A stretch of DNA of 64,000 nucleotides from Streptomyces sp. NBC_01754 (GCF_035918015.1 NZ_CP109132.1:6324001-6388000), one strand, 5' to 3'. Counted from the stretch's first letter, positions 47,409-56,060 are shown. Made by a program: numbers and translations. The notes: generated from the sequence alone by a model not told the origin.

Positions 47409-48413
47409 TCAGGGAGGAGCGGTCCGCCCGGCCGGGAGACCGGCGAACAGGGAGCGGACCCAGGCCAGTTGCTCCGCCCGGTGGTACTCGGTGCCGCCCT
47501 CGTGGCCGTTGAACTCGTAGACCCGTACGTCCTTGGGGCCCGCGTAGCGGTTGTAGGCCGTGAAGCAGGTGGAGGGCGGGCAGATCTCGTCCATCATCGC
47601 GACGGAGAACAGCGCGGGCGCGGTGGCCCGGGTGGCGTGGTGCGCCGCGTCGAAGTACGACAGCGTGCGGAACACCGAGGCGGCGCGGTCGCGGTGGAGC
47701 CGGAGGTAGGCGGCGATCTCGGTGTACGGCGGCACTCCGGTGATCCGCGCCGCCCGGGGGATGTTGCACAGGAACGGCACGTCCGGCATCACCCCGGCGA
47801 GCCCCTCCACCAGCCCGGCCACGGCCAGCGCGATACCACCGCCCTGGCTCACCCCGGTCACCACGACGCGGGCGGGATCGACCTCGGGATGGGCGCGCAT
47901 GGCCTCCACACAGCGGACCGCGTCGGTGAACACCCGTCGGTAGTAGTAGGTTTCGGGGCTCTCGACGCCCCGGGTCAGGAAGCCCGGCACGGTGCCGGAC
48001 GCCCCGGGGTCGGTGTCCGCGGTGACACCGCCGGCCGCCGACCAGCCCTGGCCGCGGGTGTCCATGACCAGATGCGCGTATCCGGCGCAGGCCCACGTCA
48101 ACTGCTCGTGCGCCAGCCCCCGGCCGCGCCCGTATCCGAGGAACTCCACGACGCAGCCCAGTGGTCCGGTGGCGTCGGCGGGCATCCTCAGCCAGCCGCG
48201 CACCGGCCGGCCGCCGTGGCCCGGAACGCTCACGTCGTACGTGCGCACCTGGGAGAGCCCCGAATCGACCTGCTTGAAGCGGGGTTCGTCCATGGCGCCG
48301 TCGAGGGGCGCCTCGCCCAGGGTGGCGGCCCAGAAGCCGTCGAAGCCGTCGGGCAGCGGCATCTCGGGCCGGTAGCTGCGGCATTCCGCGAGCGGGAGAT
48401 CGGCCGACGGCAT
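47409..48413 (-). CDS. acetylxylan-esterase/cephalosporin-C-deacetylase family esterase
   Basis: 334 residues, alpha/beta hydrolase of the AXE1 family: VVTGVSQGGGIALAVAGL (nucleophile Ser), VAMMDEICPPSTCF (Asp) and YEFNGHEGGTEY (His), with VEFLGYGRGRG and MDTRGQGWS forming the oxyanion side. No signal peptide, so it is cytoplasmic. Its promoter carries a NanR-type dyad (48455-48467) and it precedes the sialidase, so it may de-acetylate O-acetylated sialic acids after uptake (inference). Classical family substrates are acetylated sugars. Confidence 0.88.
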   Translation of the reverse strand: MPSADLPLAECRSYRPEMPLPDGFDGFWAATLGEAPLDGAMDEPRFKQVDSGLSQVRTYDVSVPGHGGRPVRGWLRMPADATGPLGCVVEFLGYGRGRGLAHEQLTWACAGYAHLVMDTRGQGWSAAGGVTADTDPGASGTVPGFLTRGVESPETYYYRRVFTDAVRCVEAMRAHPEVDPARVVVTGVSQGGGIALAVAGLVEGLAGVMPDVPFLCNIPRAARITGVPPYTEIAAYLRLHRDRAASVFRTLSYFDAAHHATRATAPALFSVAMMDEICPPSTCFTAYNRYAGPKDVRVYEFNGHEGGTEYHRAEQLAWVRSLFAGLPAGRTAPP

Positions 48414-48447
48414 GGCTGTGCCCTCCTGGGGTACGGGAAACGATCAG

Positions 48448-48472
48448 GACAGAAGACGTCAGATGTCCTGTC
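48448..48472. promoter_or_regulatory. putative NanR operator B, upstream of esterase-sialidase
   Basis: Core GACGT-CAG-ATGTC at 48455-48467, flanked by GACAG (48448-48452) and CTGTC (48468-48472). It lies 42 bp upstream of the esterase start, between it and the end of the FadR-type regulator gene. Confidence 0.75.
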
Positions 48473-48573
48473 GGCAACCGGACCCTAGGGAGCTTTGCGG
48501 CCGGACGTCAAGGGTGGGGGCGGTGACGGGAGCCCCGCCCCGGGGGGGGCGGGGCGGGCACGCGGCGCCCGCG

Positions 48574-49305
48574 TCAGGCCCGGTCCGCCCCGCGCGCCCT
48601 GGCCTCGACGATCCGCCGCCTGACCGGCGCGTAGTGCTCACCCAGGGCCTTGTGGAAGGCGGCGATGTCGCCGGCGCGGGCCGCGTCCACGATGTTCTGG
48701 TGGGCGGCGATCGTCGCCATCTCGTCGGCGTGCGTGAAGCCGTCCAGGTGTGGCGCGACGATCGTGTAGACGTCCCAGAAGGCCATCGAGAGCTGGCCGA
48801 TCAGGTCGTTGCCGAGCGGGGCCACGAGCAGGGCGTGGAAGGCCCGGTCCGCCGCGACGAAGCCGTTGCCGTCCCTCGAACCGGTGGCACGCATGGTGGC
48901 CACCAGCCCGTCCAGGGTGTCGAGCTGCTCCGCGGTGAGCGAGGAGACGATCCGGTCGGCCATGCCCCGCTCGAACAGCTCGCGGACGTCCACGAGGTCG
49001 GCCATCACCTGGAAGTCGTCGTCGGGGGAGAGCAGGCCGCGGAAGGTCAGGCTCTCCACCAATGCGGACAGGCTCAGCCGGCCCACGTACGTCCCGTGAC
49101 CGTGGCGCACCTCCACGATGTCGAGGGCGTCGAGGATCTTGACGGCCTCCCGGACGCTGGAGCGGCTGGCGCCGAGCGCCTCGCAGAGAGCCGGCTCCGT
49201 CGGCAGCGGGTCCCCGGGGCGCAGCCGCTCGTCGAGGATGTAGCGCTTGATGCCCTCCACGACTTCCTGCCGCAACAGCGTGCGACCGGGGCGCGTGCCG
49301 GACAT
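48574..49305 (-). CDS. nanR: FadR-family (GntR) transcriptional regulator, probable NanR
   Basis: 243 residues. N-terminal GntR winged helix: RQEVVEGIKRYILDERLRPG, LCEALGASRSSVREAVKIL and VRHGHGTYVG. C-terminal FCD domain with metal-site residues in VDVRELFERGMAD, AFHALLVAPLGND and IAAHQNIVDAARAGDIAAF. ATG 49305 follows GGGGAG. It lies between sialidase/esterase and the divergent ABC transporter. The matching dyads at three promoters make it the likely local sialic-acid regulator, usually a repressor released by a pathway intermediate. Gene symbol is by context. Confidence 0.85.
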   Translation of the reverse strand: MSGTRPGRTLLRQEVVEGIKRYILDERLRPGDPLPTEPALCEALGASRSSVREAVKILDALDIVEVRHGHGTYVGRLSLSALVESLTFRGLLSPDDDFQVMADLVDVRELFERGMADRIVSSLTAEQLDTLDGLVATMRATGSRDGNGFVAADRAFHALLVAPLGNDLIGQLSMAFWDVYTIVAPHLDGFTHADEMATIAAHQNIVDAARAGDIAAFHKALGEHYAPVRRRIVEARARGADRA

Positions 49306-49336
49306 ATGTGAACTCCCCACCTCTTGACCCCTCTCG

Positions 49337-49365
49337 ATTGTCAAGCTACGTTCCCACGCTATCAA
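49337..49365 (-). promoter_or_regulatory. candidate promoter of nanR
   Basis: On the minus strand TTGATA, 17-bp spacer, GACAAT: close to sigma-70/HrdB hexamers. Operator C lies immediately upstream of the -35, so repression or autoregulation is plausible. Confidence 0.5.
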
Positions 49366-49370
49366 GGCAT

Positions 49371-49387
49371 CAGACATCTGACGTCTG
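49371..49387. promoter_or_regulatory. putative NanR operator C, nanR / transporter divergent promoter
   Basis: CAGACATCTGACGTCTG, a 17-bp near-perfect palindrome with the core GACAT-CTG-ACGTC shared with sites A and B. It lies 86 bp upstream of the transporter binding-protein gene and 66 bp upstream of nanR. Confidence 0.78.
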
Positions 49388-49472
49388 ACGCTCGGCGGTT
49401 CACCGGCAAGCCGATGGCCGTCAGAACAGACCTTCTCCACCCATCTCCCACCCGAAGCCTTTTGGAGGACCC

Positions 49473-51068
49473 GTGCCCGAGCTGAGGCCAGCCGGCGTCG
49501 AGCGTCGCACCTTCCTGCGTTACACCAGTGCCATCGGCGCGGCCGCAGCCATCACCGCAGGCCTTTCGGCCTGCGGCGGGCCCTCCTCGACCGCCGACGG
49601 CGCGTCGGGCAAGGGCGACGGCGACGGCACCATCGAGGCCGGTCTGTCGTATCCCCTGTCGACCGGATTCGACCCGATGATCACCTCGGGCGCGACGCCG
49701 TACGCCGCCAATATGCACTTCTTCGAGGGCCTCGTGGATCTCGATCCCGCAACACTCGTGGCCCGCCCCGCGCTCGCCACCGAGATGCCGAAGAAGATCA
49801 ACGCCACCACCTACCGCGCCACCCTCCGCGACGGCGCGACCTTCCACGACGGCTCCCCGGTCACCTCCGAGGACGTCGTGTTCAGCTTCGAACGCATCCT
49901 GGACGAGAAGAACGCGTCGCTGATGGCGCAGTTCGTGCCCTTCATCGACACGGTCACCGCCGTCGACACACAGACGGTCGAGTTCAAGCTCAAGTACGCC
50001 TTCGCCCTCTTCCCCTCCCGTATCGCCGTCGCCCGGATCGTACCGAAGAAGATCGTCGAGGCGGACGTCAAGGGATTCGACGCCAAGCCCGTCGGCTCCG
50101 GCCCCTACAAGTTCATCGAGGCCACCCGCGAGGACAAGATCGTCTTCGAGAAGTACGACAAGTACAACGGCCCCCACCCCGCCAAGGCCAAGAAGATGAT
50201 CTGGCGCCTGATGTCGGACCAGTCGGCCCGCGTCAGCGCCATGGAGTCCGGCCGTGTCCAGGCCATCGAGGACGTCCCGTACATCGACGTCCAAAGGCTC
50301 TCCGCCACCACGAAGACCGAGTCGGTCCAGTCCTTCGGTCTCCTCTTCCTGATGTTCAACACGGCCGACAAGCGGTTCGCCGACAAGCGGGTCCGCCAGG
50401 CCCTGCACTACGCGCTGGACACCGAGAAGATCATCTCCACCGCGATGGTCGGCAACGCGGCGGCCGCGACCGGGTACGTCCCCTCCACCCACCCCGACTA
50501 CCACAAGGCCGCCACCGTCTACACCCACGACGTGGCCAAGGCGAAGAAGCTGCTCGCCGAGGCGGGCGTCGGCAAGCTCAAGTTCACCGTCCTGACCACC
50601 GACACCGGCTGGGTCAAGGACATCGCCCCGCTGCTCAAGGAGAGCTGGGCCGCCGCCGGCGTCGAGGCCACCCTCGACATCGCCCAGTCCCCGGCGCAGT
50701 ACGCCAAGGTCGACAACGGCGACTTCGACGTCCTGGTCGCTCCCGGCGACCCCTCGGTCTTCGGTAACGACGTGGACCTCCTGATGCGCTGGTTCTACTA
50801 CGGCTTCTGGCCGGAGAAGCGCTACGGCTGGGCCAGGAGCGCCGAGTACAAGAAGGTCAGGCAACTCCTCGACAAGGCGGCCCAGGCCTCCGACGAGGCG
50901 ACCCGCAAGCAGCTGTGGGGCCAGATCACCGACCTCGTCGCCGACGAGGCCGCGCTCTACCCGATCCTCCACCGCAAGCTGCCCACCGCCTGGAACGAGA
51001 AGGCCCTGCCCGGCTTCGAGCCGCTGCCCACCACGGGCCTGTCCTTCGTGGACGTCGGCCGCGCCTGA
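49473..51068 (+). CDS. dipeptide-family ABC transporter substrate-binding lipoprotein
   Basis: 531 residues from GTG 49473 with TTGGAGG upstream. A twin-arginine pattern ERRTFLRYTS (R11, R12) and lipobox LSAC (Cys 34) indicate a Tat-exported lipoprotein. The mature part is an SBP_bac_5 clamshell: ATTYRATLRDGATFHDGSP, VGSGPYKFIEA, FNTADKRFADKRVRQALHYAL. Homologous binding proteins usually take peptides or nickel, but the SatABCD system of Haemophilus ducreyi shows that this family can import sialic acid. The operator and the lyase in the same operon make sialic acid the best guess here (inference). Confidence 0.88.
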   Translation: MPELRPAGVERRTFLRYTSAIGAAAAITAGLSACGGPSSTADGASGKGDGDGTIEAGLSYPLSTGFDPMITSGATPYAANMHFFEGLVDLDPATLVARPALATEMPKKINATTYRATLRDGATFHDGSPVTSEDVVFSFERILDEKNASLMAQFVPFIDTVTAVDTQTVEFKLKYAFALFPSRIAVARIVPKKIVEADVKGFDAKPVGSGPYKFIEATREDKIVFEKYDKYNGPHPAKAKKMIWRLMSDQSARVSAMESGRVQAIEDVPYIDVQRLSATTKTESVQSFGLLFLMFNTADKRFADKRVRQALHYALDTEKIISTAMVGNAAAATGYVPSTHPDYHKAATVYTHDVAKAKKLLAEAGVGKLKFTVLTTDTGWVKDIAPLLKESWAAAGVEATLDIAQSPAQYAKVDNGDFDVLVAPGDPSVFGNDVDLLMRWFYYGFWPEKRYGWARSAEYKKVRQLLDKAAQASDEATRKQLWGQITDLVADEAALYPILHRKLPTAWNEKALPGFEPLPTTGLSFVDVGRA

Positions 51069-51140
51069 CGCCCACCGGTCCGGGCCGCCGCCCCCCGGCG
51101 GCCCGGACCCGCTGCCCGCACAACCGCAAGGAACCCGACG

Positions 51141-52091
51141 ATGGTTGCTTTTCTCCGGCTCGCGCTGCGCCGCGTCGCGATGATGCCGGTGATGATCCTC
51201 GGTATCGCGCTGCTCGTCTTCGTGGTGCTGCAGTTCTCGCCGGTCGACCCGGCCTTCAACGCGCTCGGGGAGAGCGCCACCCCCGAGGCACGGCAGGCCT
51301 TCGCCGAGGCCAACGGGCTCAACGCCCCGCTGCCCGTACGCTACTTCGACTTCCTCGGCCAGCTCCTCCACTTCGACCTCGGGATGACCGTCCCGCCGAG
51401 CCAGCCCGTGATCGACCGGATCACCGCGGCCTTCCCGCTCACCCTCCAGCTCACCTTCCTCGGGCTGCTCCTCGCCGTCGTCCTCGCCGTCGTCGGCGGC
51501 GTCCTCGGCGCCATGTACCGCGACCGCTGGCCCGACCAGCTCTTCCGGATCCTGTCCATGGCCGGGGTCGCCGTCCCGTCGTTCTGGCTCGGTGTCCTGC
51601 TCATCCAGCAGTTCGCACTGAACACCCGGATCTTCCCGACCGGCGGATACACCAACCCCGCCGACTCGTTCAGCGGCTGGCTCACCACCATGGCCCTGCC
51701 CGCGGTCTCGCTCGCGATCCCCGTGGCGGCCTCGCTCGCCCGGCTCGTCCGCACCGCGATGGTCGCCGAACTCGACCGCGACTACGTCCGCACCGCCAAG
51801 GGCAACGGCCTGCCGGTCTTCCTGGTGATCCGCTCGGTCCTGCGCAACGCGCTCGTCACCCCGCTCACCGTCCTCGGCGTGAAGGTCGGCTACCTGCTCA
51901 GCGGTGCCGTCGTCATCGAAGCGATCTTCGACCTGCCCGGCATGGGCAAGCTCATCCTCGAAGGTGTCACCGGCGGCGACGTCGCCCTGGTCCAGGGCAC
52001 CGTACTGACCATCGCCATCGCCTTCCTGGTGGTCAACGTCATCGTCGACCTGCTCTACCTGCTGGTCAACCCGCGCATCAGGACGGTGTGA
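51141..52091 (+). CDS. DppB-type ABC transporter permease
   Basis: 316 residues, six membrane segments (MMPVMILGIALLVFVVLQFS, LTFLGLLLAVVLAVVGGVLG, MAGVAVPSFWLGVLLIQQFA, LPAVSLAIPVAASLARLV, VLGVKVGYLLSGAVVIEAIF, TIAIAFLVVNVIVDLLYLLV). The coupling loop reads DRDYVRTAKGNGLPVFLVIR. Start ATG 51141 with AAGGAACCCGAC upstream. Its stop lies 1 bp before the next start, so the genes are coupled. Confidence 0.92.
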   Translation: MVAFLRLALRRVAMMPVMILGIALLVFVVLQFSPVDPAFNALGESATPEARQAFAEANGLNAPLPVRYFDFLGQLLHFDLGMTVPPSQPVIDRITAAFPLTLQLTFLGLLLAVVLAVVGGVLGAMYRDRWPDQLFRILSMAGVAVPSFWLGVLLIQQFALNTRIFPTGGYTNPADSFSGWLTTMALPAVSLAIPVAASLARLVRTAMVAELDRDYVRTAKGNGLPVFLVIRSVLRNALVTPLTVLGVKVGYLLSGAVVIEAIFDLPGMGKLILEGVTGGDVALVQGTVLTIAIAFLVVNVIVDLLYLLVNPRIRTV

Positions 52092-52092
52092 C

Positions 52093-54069
52093 ATGTTCGC
52101 CACGGGCCGACTGGCCAAGAAGCTCTCCCGACCGGGCATCGCCTTCCGCGCCCTCCCGGTCACCTCCCGCGTCGCCCTCGGCGTCCTGACCGTCGTCCTC
52201 CTCGGCGCCGTACTCGCCCCGCTGCTCACCCAGGACCCACTCACCACGGGCACCCCCGTACAGGCCCCCGGCGCCGACCACTGGTTCGGCACCGACCGCG
52301 CGGGACGCGACGTGTTCGCCCGCGTGGTGCACGGATCGCGTTACTCCCTGGTCATCGGCCTCGGCGCGACCGCCGTCGCCCTGGCAGCCGGATCCGTCCT
52401 CGGCTCACTCGCCGCGACCTCGCGCAAGCTCGGCGACGAATCCGTCATGCGCTCCCTCGACATCGTGATGTCGTTCCCGCCGATCGCCCTCGCGGCCGTG
52501 CTCGTCGCCGTCTTCGGCACCAGCGTCCCGGTGATCATCTTCACCATCGCCTTCGTCTACACGCCGTCCCTCGCCCGCGTCGTACGCGCCAACGTCCTCG
52601 CCCAGTACGGAGAGGACTACGTCGCCGCCGAGAAGGTCATCGGCGCCAGGCGCGGCTACATCGTGCTCCGCCACGTCGCCGTCAACTGCATGGCCCCGGT
52701 CATGGTGTTCGCGACCGTCATGGTCGCCGAGGCCATCATCTTCGAGGCCAGCCTCTCCTTCATCGGAGCCGGAGTGCAGGACCCCGACCCCAGCTGGGGC
52801 AGCGTCCTCGCCTACGGCCGGCAGATCCTCCTGGCCGGCGGCTGGTGGGCCACCTTCTTCCCCGGACTGGCCCTCCTGATCACCGTCCTCGCGCTCAACA
52901 TCCTCTCCGAAGGGCTCACCGACGCCTCCGCGGCGCCCAGGAGCGCACGTGCCGCCACCGAGCCCACCGCCGCCACCACGGCGCCGGACCCCGTCGAGGC
53001 CGCCTCCACCGTCGACGTCGACGCCGCACTCGCCAAGCTCGCCCGGCACGTCCACGCCACCGAGCCCACCATCACCCCGGTGCGCGAGGACGCCGACGAA
53101 CTCCTCGTCGTCCGCGACCTGGCGATCCGCTTCCCGGACCGCTACGGCGAGATCCCCGTCGTCGACAAGCTCAACTTCACCGTCCACGAGGGCGAGACGC
53201 TCGGGCTGGTCGGCGAGTCCGGCTGCGGCAAGTCCGTCACCAGCCTCGCCGTGATGGGCCTGCTGGCCCGCAACGCCGAGGTCAGCGGCGAGATCCTCTA
53301 CCGGGGCCGGGACCTGCTGAAACTCCCGCCCAAGGAACGCCGTGCCCTGATGGGCCCCGAGATCGCGATGGTCTACCAGGACGCCCTCTCCTCCCTCAAC
53401 CCCTCCGTACTCGTCGGCACCCAGCTCAAACAGCTCACCTCGCGCGGCGGCACCAAGACCCCCGCCGAACTGCTCGAGCTCGTCGGCCTCTCGCCCGAAC
53501 GCACCCTGCGCAGCTACCCGCACGAACTCTCCGGCGGCCAGCGCCAGCGCGTCCTCATCGCCATGGCCCTCTCCCGCAGCCCCCGGCTGCTGATCGCCGA
53601 CGAACCGACCACCGCCCTCGACGTCACCGTCCAGGCCCAGGTCGTCGAGCTCCTCATCCGGCTCCGCGACGAGCTCGGCTTCGCCATGGTGCTGGTCTCC
53701 CACGACCTCGCCCTGGTCGGCGACCTCTCACACCGGGTCGCCGTGATGTACGCGGGCCGGCTCGCCGAGGTCGGCGCCACCCGGTCCGTCCTCACCGACC
53801 CCGCCCACCACTACAGCCGCGGCCTCCTCGGCTCCGTCGTCTCCCTGGAAGCCGGCGCCGAGAGGCTCCACCAGATCCGCGGAGTCGTCCCCGCTCCCCA
53901 GGGCTTCGGTACGGGATGCCGCTTCGCCGGACGGTGCGCGGCCGCGACCGACCTCTGCCGCACCACGACCCCCGCCCTCACCGTGCGGGGCACCACCGAG
54001 GACCACGGCTTCGCCTGTCACCACCCGGCCCGGGCGGCCGCGAAGAAGCTGGAAGGGAGCGCACCGTGA
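52093..54069 (+). CDS. fused DppC-type permease and DppD-type ATPase
   Basis: 658 residues in one open frame. Residues 1 to about 275 form a DppC permease (VALGVLTVVLLGAVLAPLLT, IGARRGYIVLRHVAVN coupling loop). A linker of about 55 residues rich in Ala, Thr and Pro follows. Residues about 335-655 form a DppD ATPase with Walker A GLVGESGCGKSVTSLAVMGL, ELSGGQRQRVLIAMAL, LLIADEPTTALDVTVQ and VSHDLALVGDLSHR. A C-terminal cysteine-rich oligopeptide-ABC tail (TGCRFAGRCAAATDLC) follows. Such fusions are known in actinobacterial dipeptide-type transporters. No frameshift is visible. Confidence 0.92.
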   Translation: MFATGRLAKKLSRPGIAFRALPVTSRVALGVLTVVLLGAVLAPLLTQDPLTTGTPVQAPGADHWFGTDRAGRDVFARVVHGSRYSLVIGLGATAVALAAGSVLGSLAATSRKLGDESVMRSLDIVMSFPPIALAAVLVAVFGTSVPVIIFTIAFVYTPSLARVVRANVLAQYGEDYVAAEKVIGARRGYIVLRHVAVNCMAPVMVFATVMVAEAIIFEASLSFIGAGVQDPDPSWGSVLAYGRQILLAGGWWATFFPGLALLITVLALNILSEGLTDASAAPRSARAATEPTAATTAPDPVEAASTVDVDAALAKLARHVHATEPTITPVREDADELLVVRDLAIRFPDRYGEIPVVDKLNFTVHEGETLGLVGESGCGKSVTSLAVMGLLARNAEVSGEILYRGRDLLKLPPKERRALMGPEIAMVYQDALSSLNPSVLVGTQLKQLTSRGGTKTPAELLELVGLSPERTLRSYPHELSGGQRQRVLIAMALSRSPRLLIADEPTTALDVTVQAQVVELLIRLRDELGFAMVLVSHDLALVGDLSHRVAVMYAGRLAEVGATRSVLTDPAHHYSRGLLGSVVSLEAGAERLHQIRGVVPAPQGFGTGCRFAGRCAAATDLCRTTTPALTVRGTTEDHGFACHHPARAAAKKLEGSAP

Positions 54070-55073
54070 TCAGGCTCGACGGTGTCCACGTACGCCACAA
54101 GGCACGCAGCGGAGGCCTCTTCAGCCGCGACGCCGTGCACGCCCTCACCGACGCGACGCTGGAGGTCGAGCGCGGCGAGATCGTGGGTCTGGTCGGGGAG
54201 TCCGGGTGCGGCAAGTCCACGCTCGCCCGGGTACTGACCGGACTGCAGAAGCCCACCGAAGGCCAGGTCCTCTTCCATGGGCGCGACCTGTGGGAGATGT
54301 CGGGCCCCGAACGGCGCAACGACTTCGGCTCGGCCGTCGGCGTCGTCTTCCAGGACCCCTCCACCGCCCTCAACCCGCGCCTCACCGTCCGCCAGATCCT
54401 GCGCGACCCGCTGGACGTGCACCGGCGCGGCACCCGCCAGGCGCGGGAGGCCCGGGTCGAGGAACTGCTCGACCTGGTCGGACTGCCCGGCCACACCCTC
54501 GCCGCCCTGCCCGGCCAGCTCTCCGGCGGCCAGCGCCAGCGCGTCGCCATCGCCCGCGCCCTGGCCCTCGAACCGGAGCTCGTCGTCGCCGACGAACCGA
54601 CCTCCGCCCTCGACGTCTCCGTACGCGCCCAGGTCCTCAACCTCCTCGTCGACCTGCGCGAACGCCTCGGTCTGGGCATGGTGTTCATCTCCCACGACAT
54701 CCAGACCGTCCGCTACCTCGCCGACCGCATCGCCGTCCTCTACCTCGGCCGTATCGTCGAGGAGGGCCGGGCCGCCGACGTCGCGGGCGCCCCCAGCCAC
54801 CCGTACACCGAGGCGCTGCTCTCCGCCACGCCCAGTCTGCTGGAGGCGACCGAGCGCATCGTGCTGACCGGCCCGGTGCCCTCCGCCACCAATCCGCCGC
54901 CCGGCTGCCCGTTCAGCACCCGCTGCTGGAAGGCGGACGCTGAGTGCTCCACGGTCTTCCCGGCGGAGACCTCCGGGCCCGCCGGACACCGCTGGCACTG
55001 CGTCCACCCCCAGACCTCCGTGTCCCCCGCCGGGGACCGGACCCCCGTACCGCCCGCAAGGAGCACCGCATGA
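54066..55073 (+). CDS. DppF-type ABC transporter ATPase
   Basis: 335 residues from GTG 54066, which overlaps the preceding stop by 4 bp (GTGA). Walker A VGLVGESGCGKSTLARVL, Q-loop VVFQDPSTALNPRL, signature QLSGGQRQRVAIARAL, Walker B LVVADEPTSALDVSV, H-loop FISHDIQTVRYLADR, and the family tail CPFSTRCWKADAEC. Works with the fused permease-ATPase. Its stop overlaps the following aldolase gene by 4 bp. Confidence 0.92.
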   Translation: MIRLDGVHVRHKARSGGLFSRDAVHALTDATLEVERGEIVGLVGESGCGKSTLARVLTGLQKPTEGQVLFHGRDLWEMSGPERRNDFGSAVGVVFQDPSTALNPRLTVRQILRDPLDVHRRGTRQAREARVEELLDLVGLPGHTLAALPGQLSGGQRQRVAIARALALEPELVVADEPTSALDVSVRAQVLNLLVDLRERLGLGMVFISHDIQTVRYLADRIAVLYLGRIVEEGRAADVAGAPSHPYTEALLSATPSLLEATERIVLTGPVPSATNPPPGCPFSTRCWKADAECSTVFPAETSGPAGHRWHCVHPQTSVSPAGDRTPVPPARSTA

Positions 55074-56005
55074 CCGCCCCCACCACCTCCTACTCCGGAG
55101 TGATCCCGCCCGTCGTCACCCCGCTCACCGCGGACGGCGAGCTCGACCGGGACTCCCTGGAGCGGGTCGTCGGCCATCTCCTCGACGGCGGTGTCAGCGG
55201 CCTCTTCGCCCTCGGCAGCTCCGGAGAGACCGCCTATCTGACGCCGACTCAACAGGACGAGGTCATCAAGGTGATCACGTCGGCGGCGGCGGGCCGGGTG
55301 CCGGTCCTCGTCGGCGCCATCGAGACCACCACCAACCGGGCGATCGAGCGGGCCCGCGCCGCGGCCGCCCTCGGCGCCGACGCGGTCGTGGCCACCGCAC
55401 CCTTCTACACGCGCACCCACACCACCGAGATCGACCGCCACTTCCGGGACATCGCCGCGGCCGTGGACCTGCCGCTCCTCGCGTACGACGTACCGGTATG
55501 CGTCCACACCAAGCTGGACCCGGAACTCCTGCTGCCGCTCGCGGCGGAAGGGGTGCTCGCGGGGGTCAAGGACTCCAGCGGGGACGACGGCTCCTTCCGC
55601 CGGCTGGCCATCGGGGCGCGCGACCTGCCGGGGTTCTCCGTCCTGACCGGGCACGAACTGGTGGTCGACGCGATGATGCTGAGCGGCGCCGACGGCTCCG
55701 TGCCCGGCCTGGGCAATGTGGACCCGCACGGCTATGTACGGCTGCACGAGGCCACGACGCGCGGTGACTGGGCCGCCGCCAAGGCCGAACAGGACCGTCT
55801 CGTCGGGCTGTTCGACATCGTCACGGCCGCGGCACCCGGCACGGCCTCGGCGACGGCGGCCGGTCTGGGCGCGTTCAAGACGGCGCTGATGCTCCGGGGC
55901 GTCATCGCCACCAACGTGATGAGCCCGCCGATGCGCCGCCTGGACGCGGCGGAGACGGTCAAGATCGCCGCCTACCTGGACCGCGCGGGACTCTCCCGCG
56001 TATGA
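55070..56005 (+). CDS. second DapA-family aldolase (probable N-acetylneuraminate lyase)
   Basis: 311 residues. ATG 55070 overlaps the ATPase stop (ATGA). Active-site Tyr in LPLLAYDVPVCVH, Schiff-base Lys in LAGVKDSSGDDG, and SGADGSVPGLGNVDPHGYV. It is clearly paralogous to the nanA gene at 43101-44060 (GHLLDGGVSGLFALGSSGET against GHLVDGGVHGLFALGSTSEV). Last gene of the transporter operon, so substrate taken up can be cleaved at once. Which of the two lyases is the main sialic acid lyase is unknown. Confidence 0.9.
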   Translation: MTAPTTSYSGVIPPVVTPLTADGELDRDSLERVVGHLLDGGVSGLFALGSSGETAYLTPTQQDEVIKVITSAAAGRVPVLVGAIETTTNRAIERARAAAALGADAVVATAPFYTRTHTTEIDRHFRDIAAAVDLPLLAYDVPVCVHTKLDPELLLPLAAEGVLAGVKDSSGDDGSFRRLAIGARDLPGFSVLTGHELVVDAMMLSGADGSVPGLGNVDPHGYVRLHEATTRGDWAAAKAEQDRLVGLFDIVTAAAPGTASATAAGLGAFKTALMLRGVIATNVMSPPMRRLDAAETVKIAAYLDRAGLSRV

Positions 56006-56060
56006 CGACAGACAAGGGCCCCCGGGAGTACTGACACTCCCGGGGGCCCTCGTCTGTCGT
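56005..56060 (+). terminator. strong terminator after the transporter-lyase operon
   Basis: ACGACAGAC-AA-GGGCCCCCGGGAGT pairs with ACTCCCGGGGGCCC-TC-GTCTGTCGT. The stem is about 23 bp with one mismatched step, overlapping the last base of the stop codon. It also follows the chaplin gene end at 56078 on the other strand, so it may work in both directions. Confidence 0.9.

Noticed and set aside
49362..52292. Long minus-strand frame of about 976 codons opposite the transporter genes
   Set aside because: Translation is Gly/Asp/Val-rich without any domain, while the plus-strand binding protein and permease have intact family motifs.
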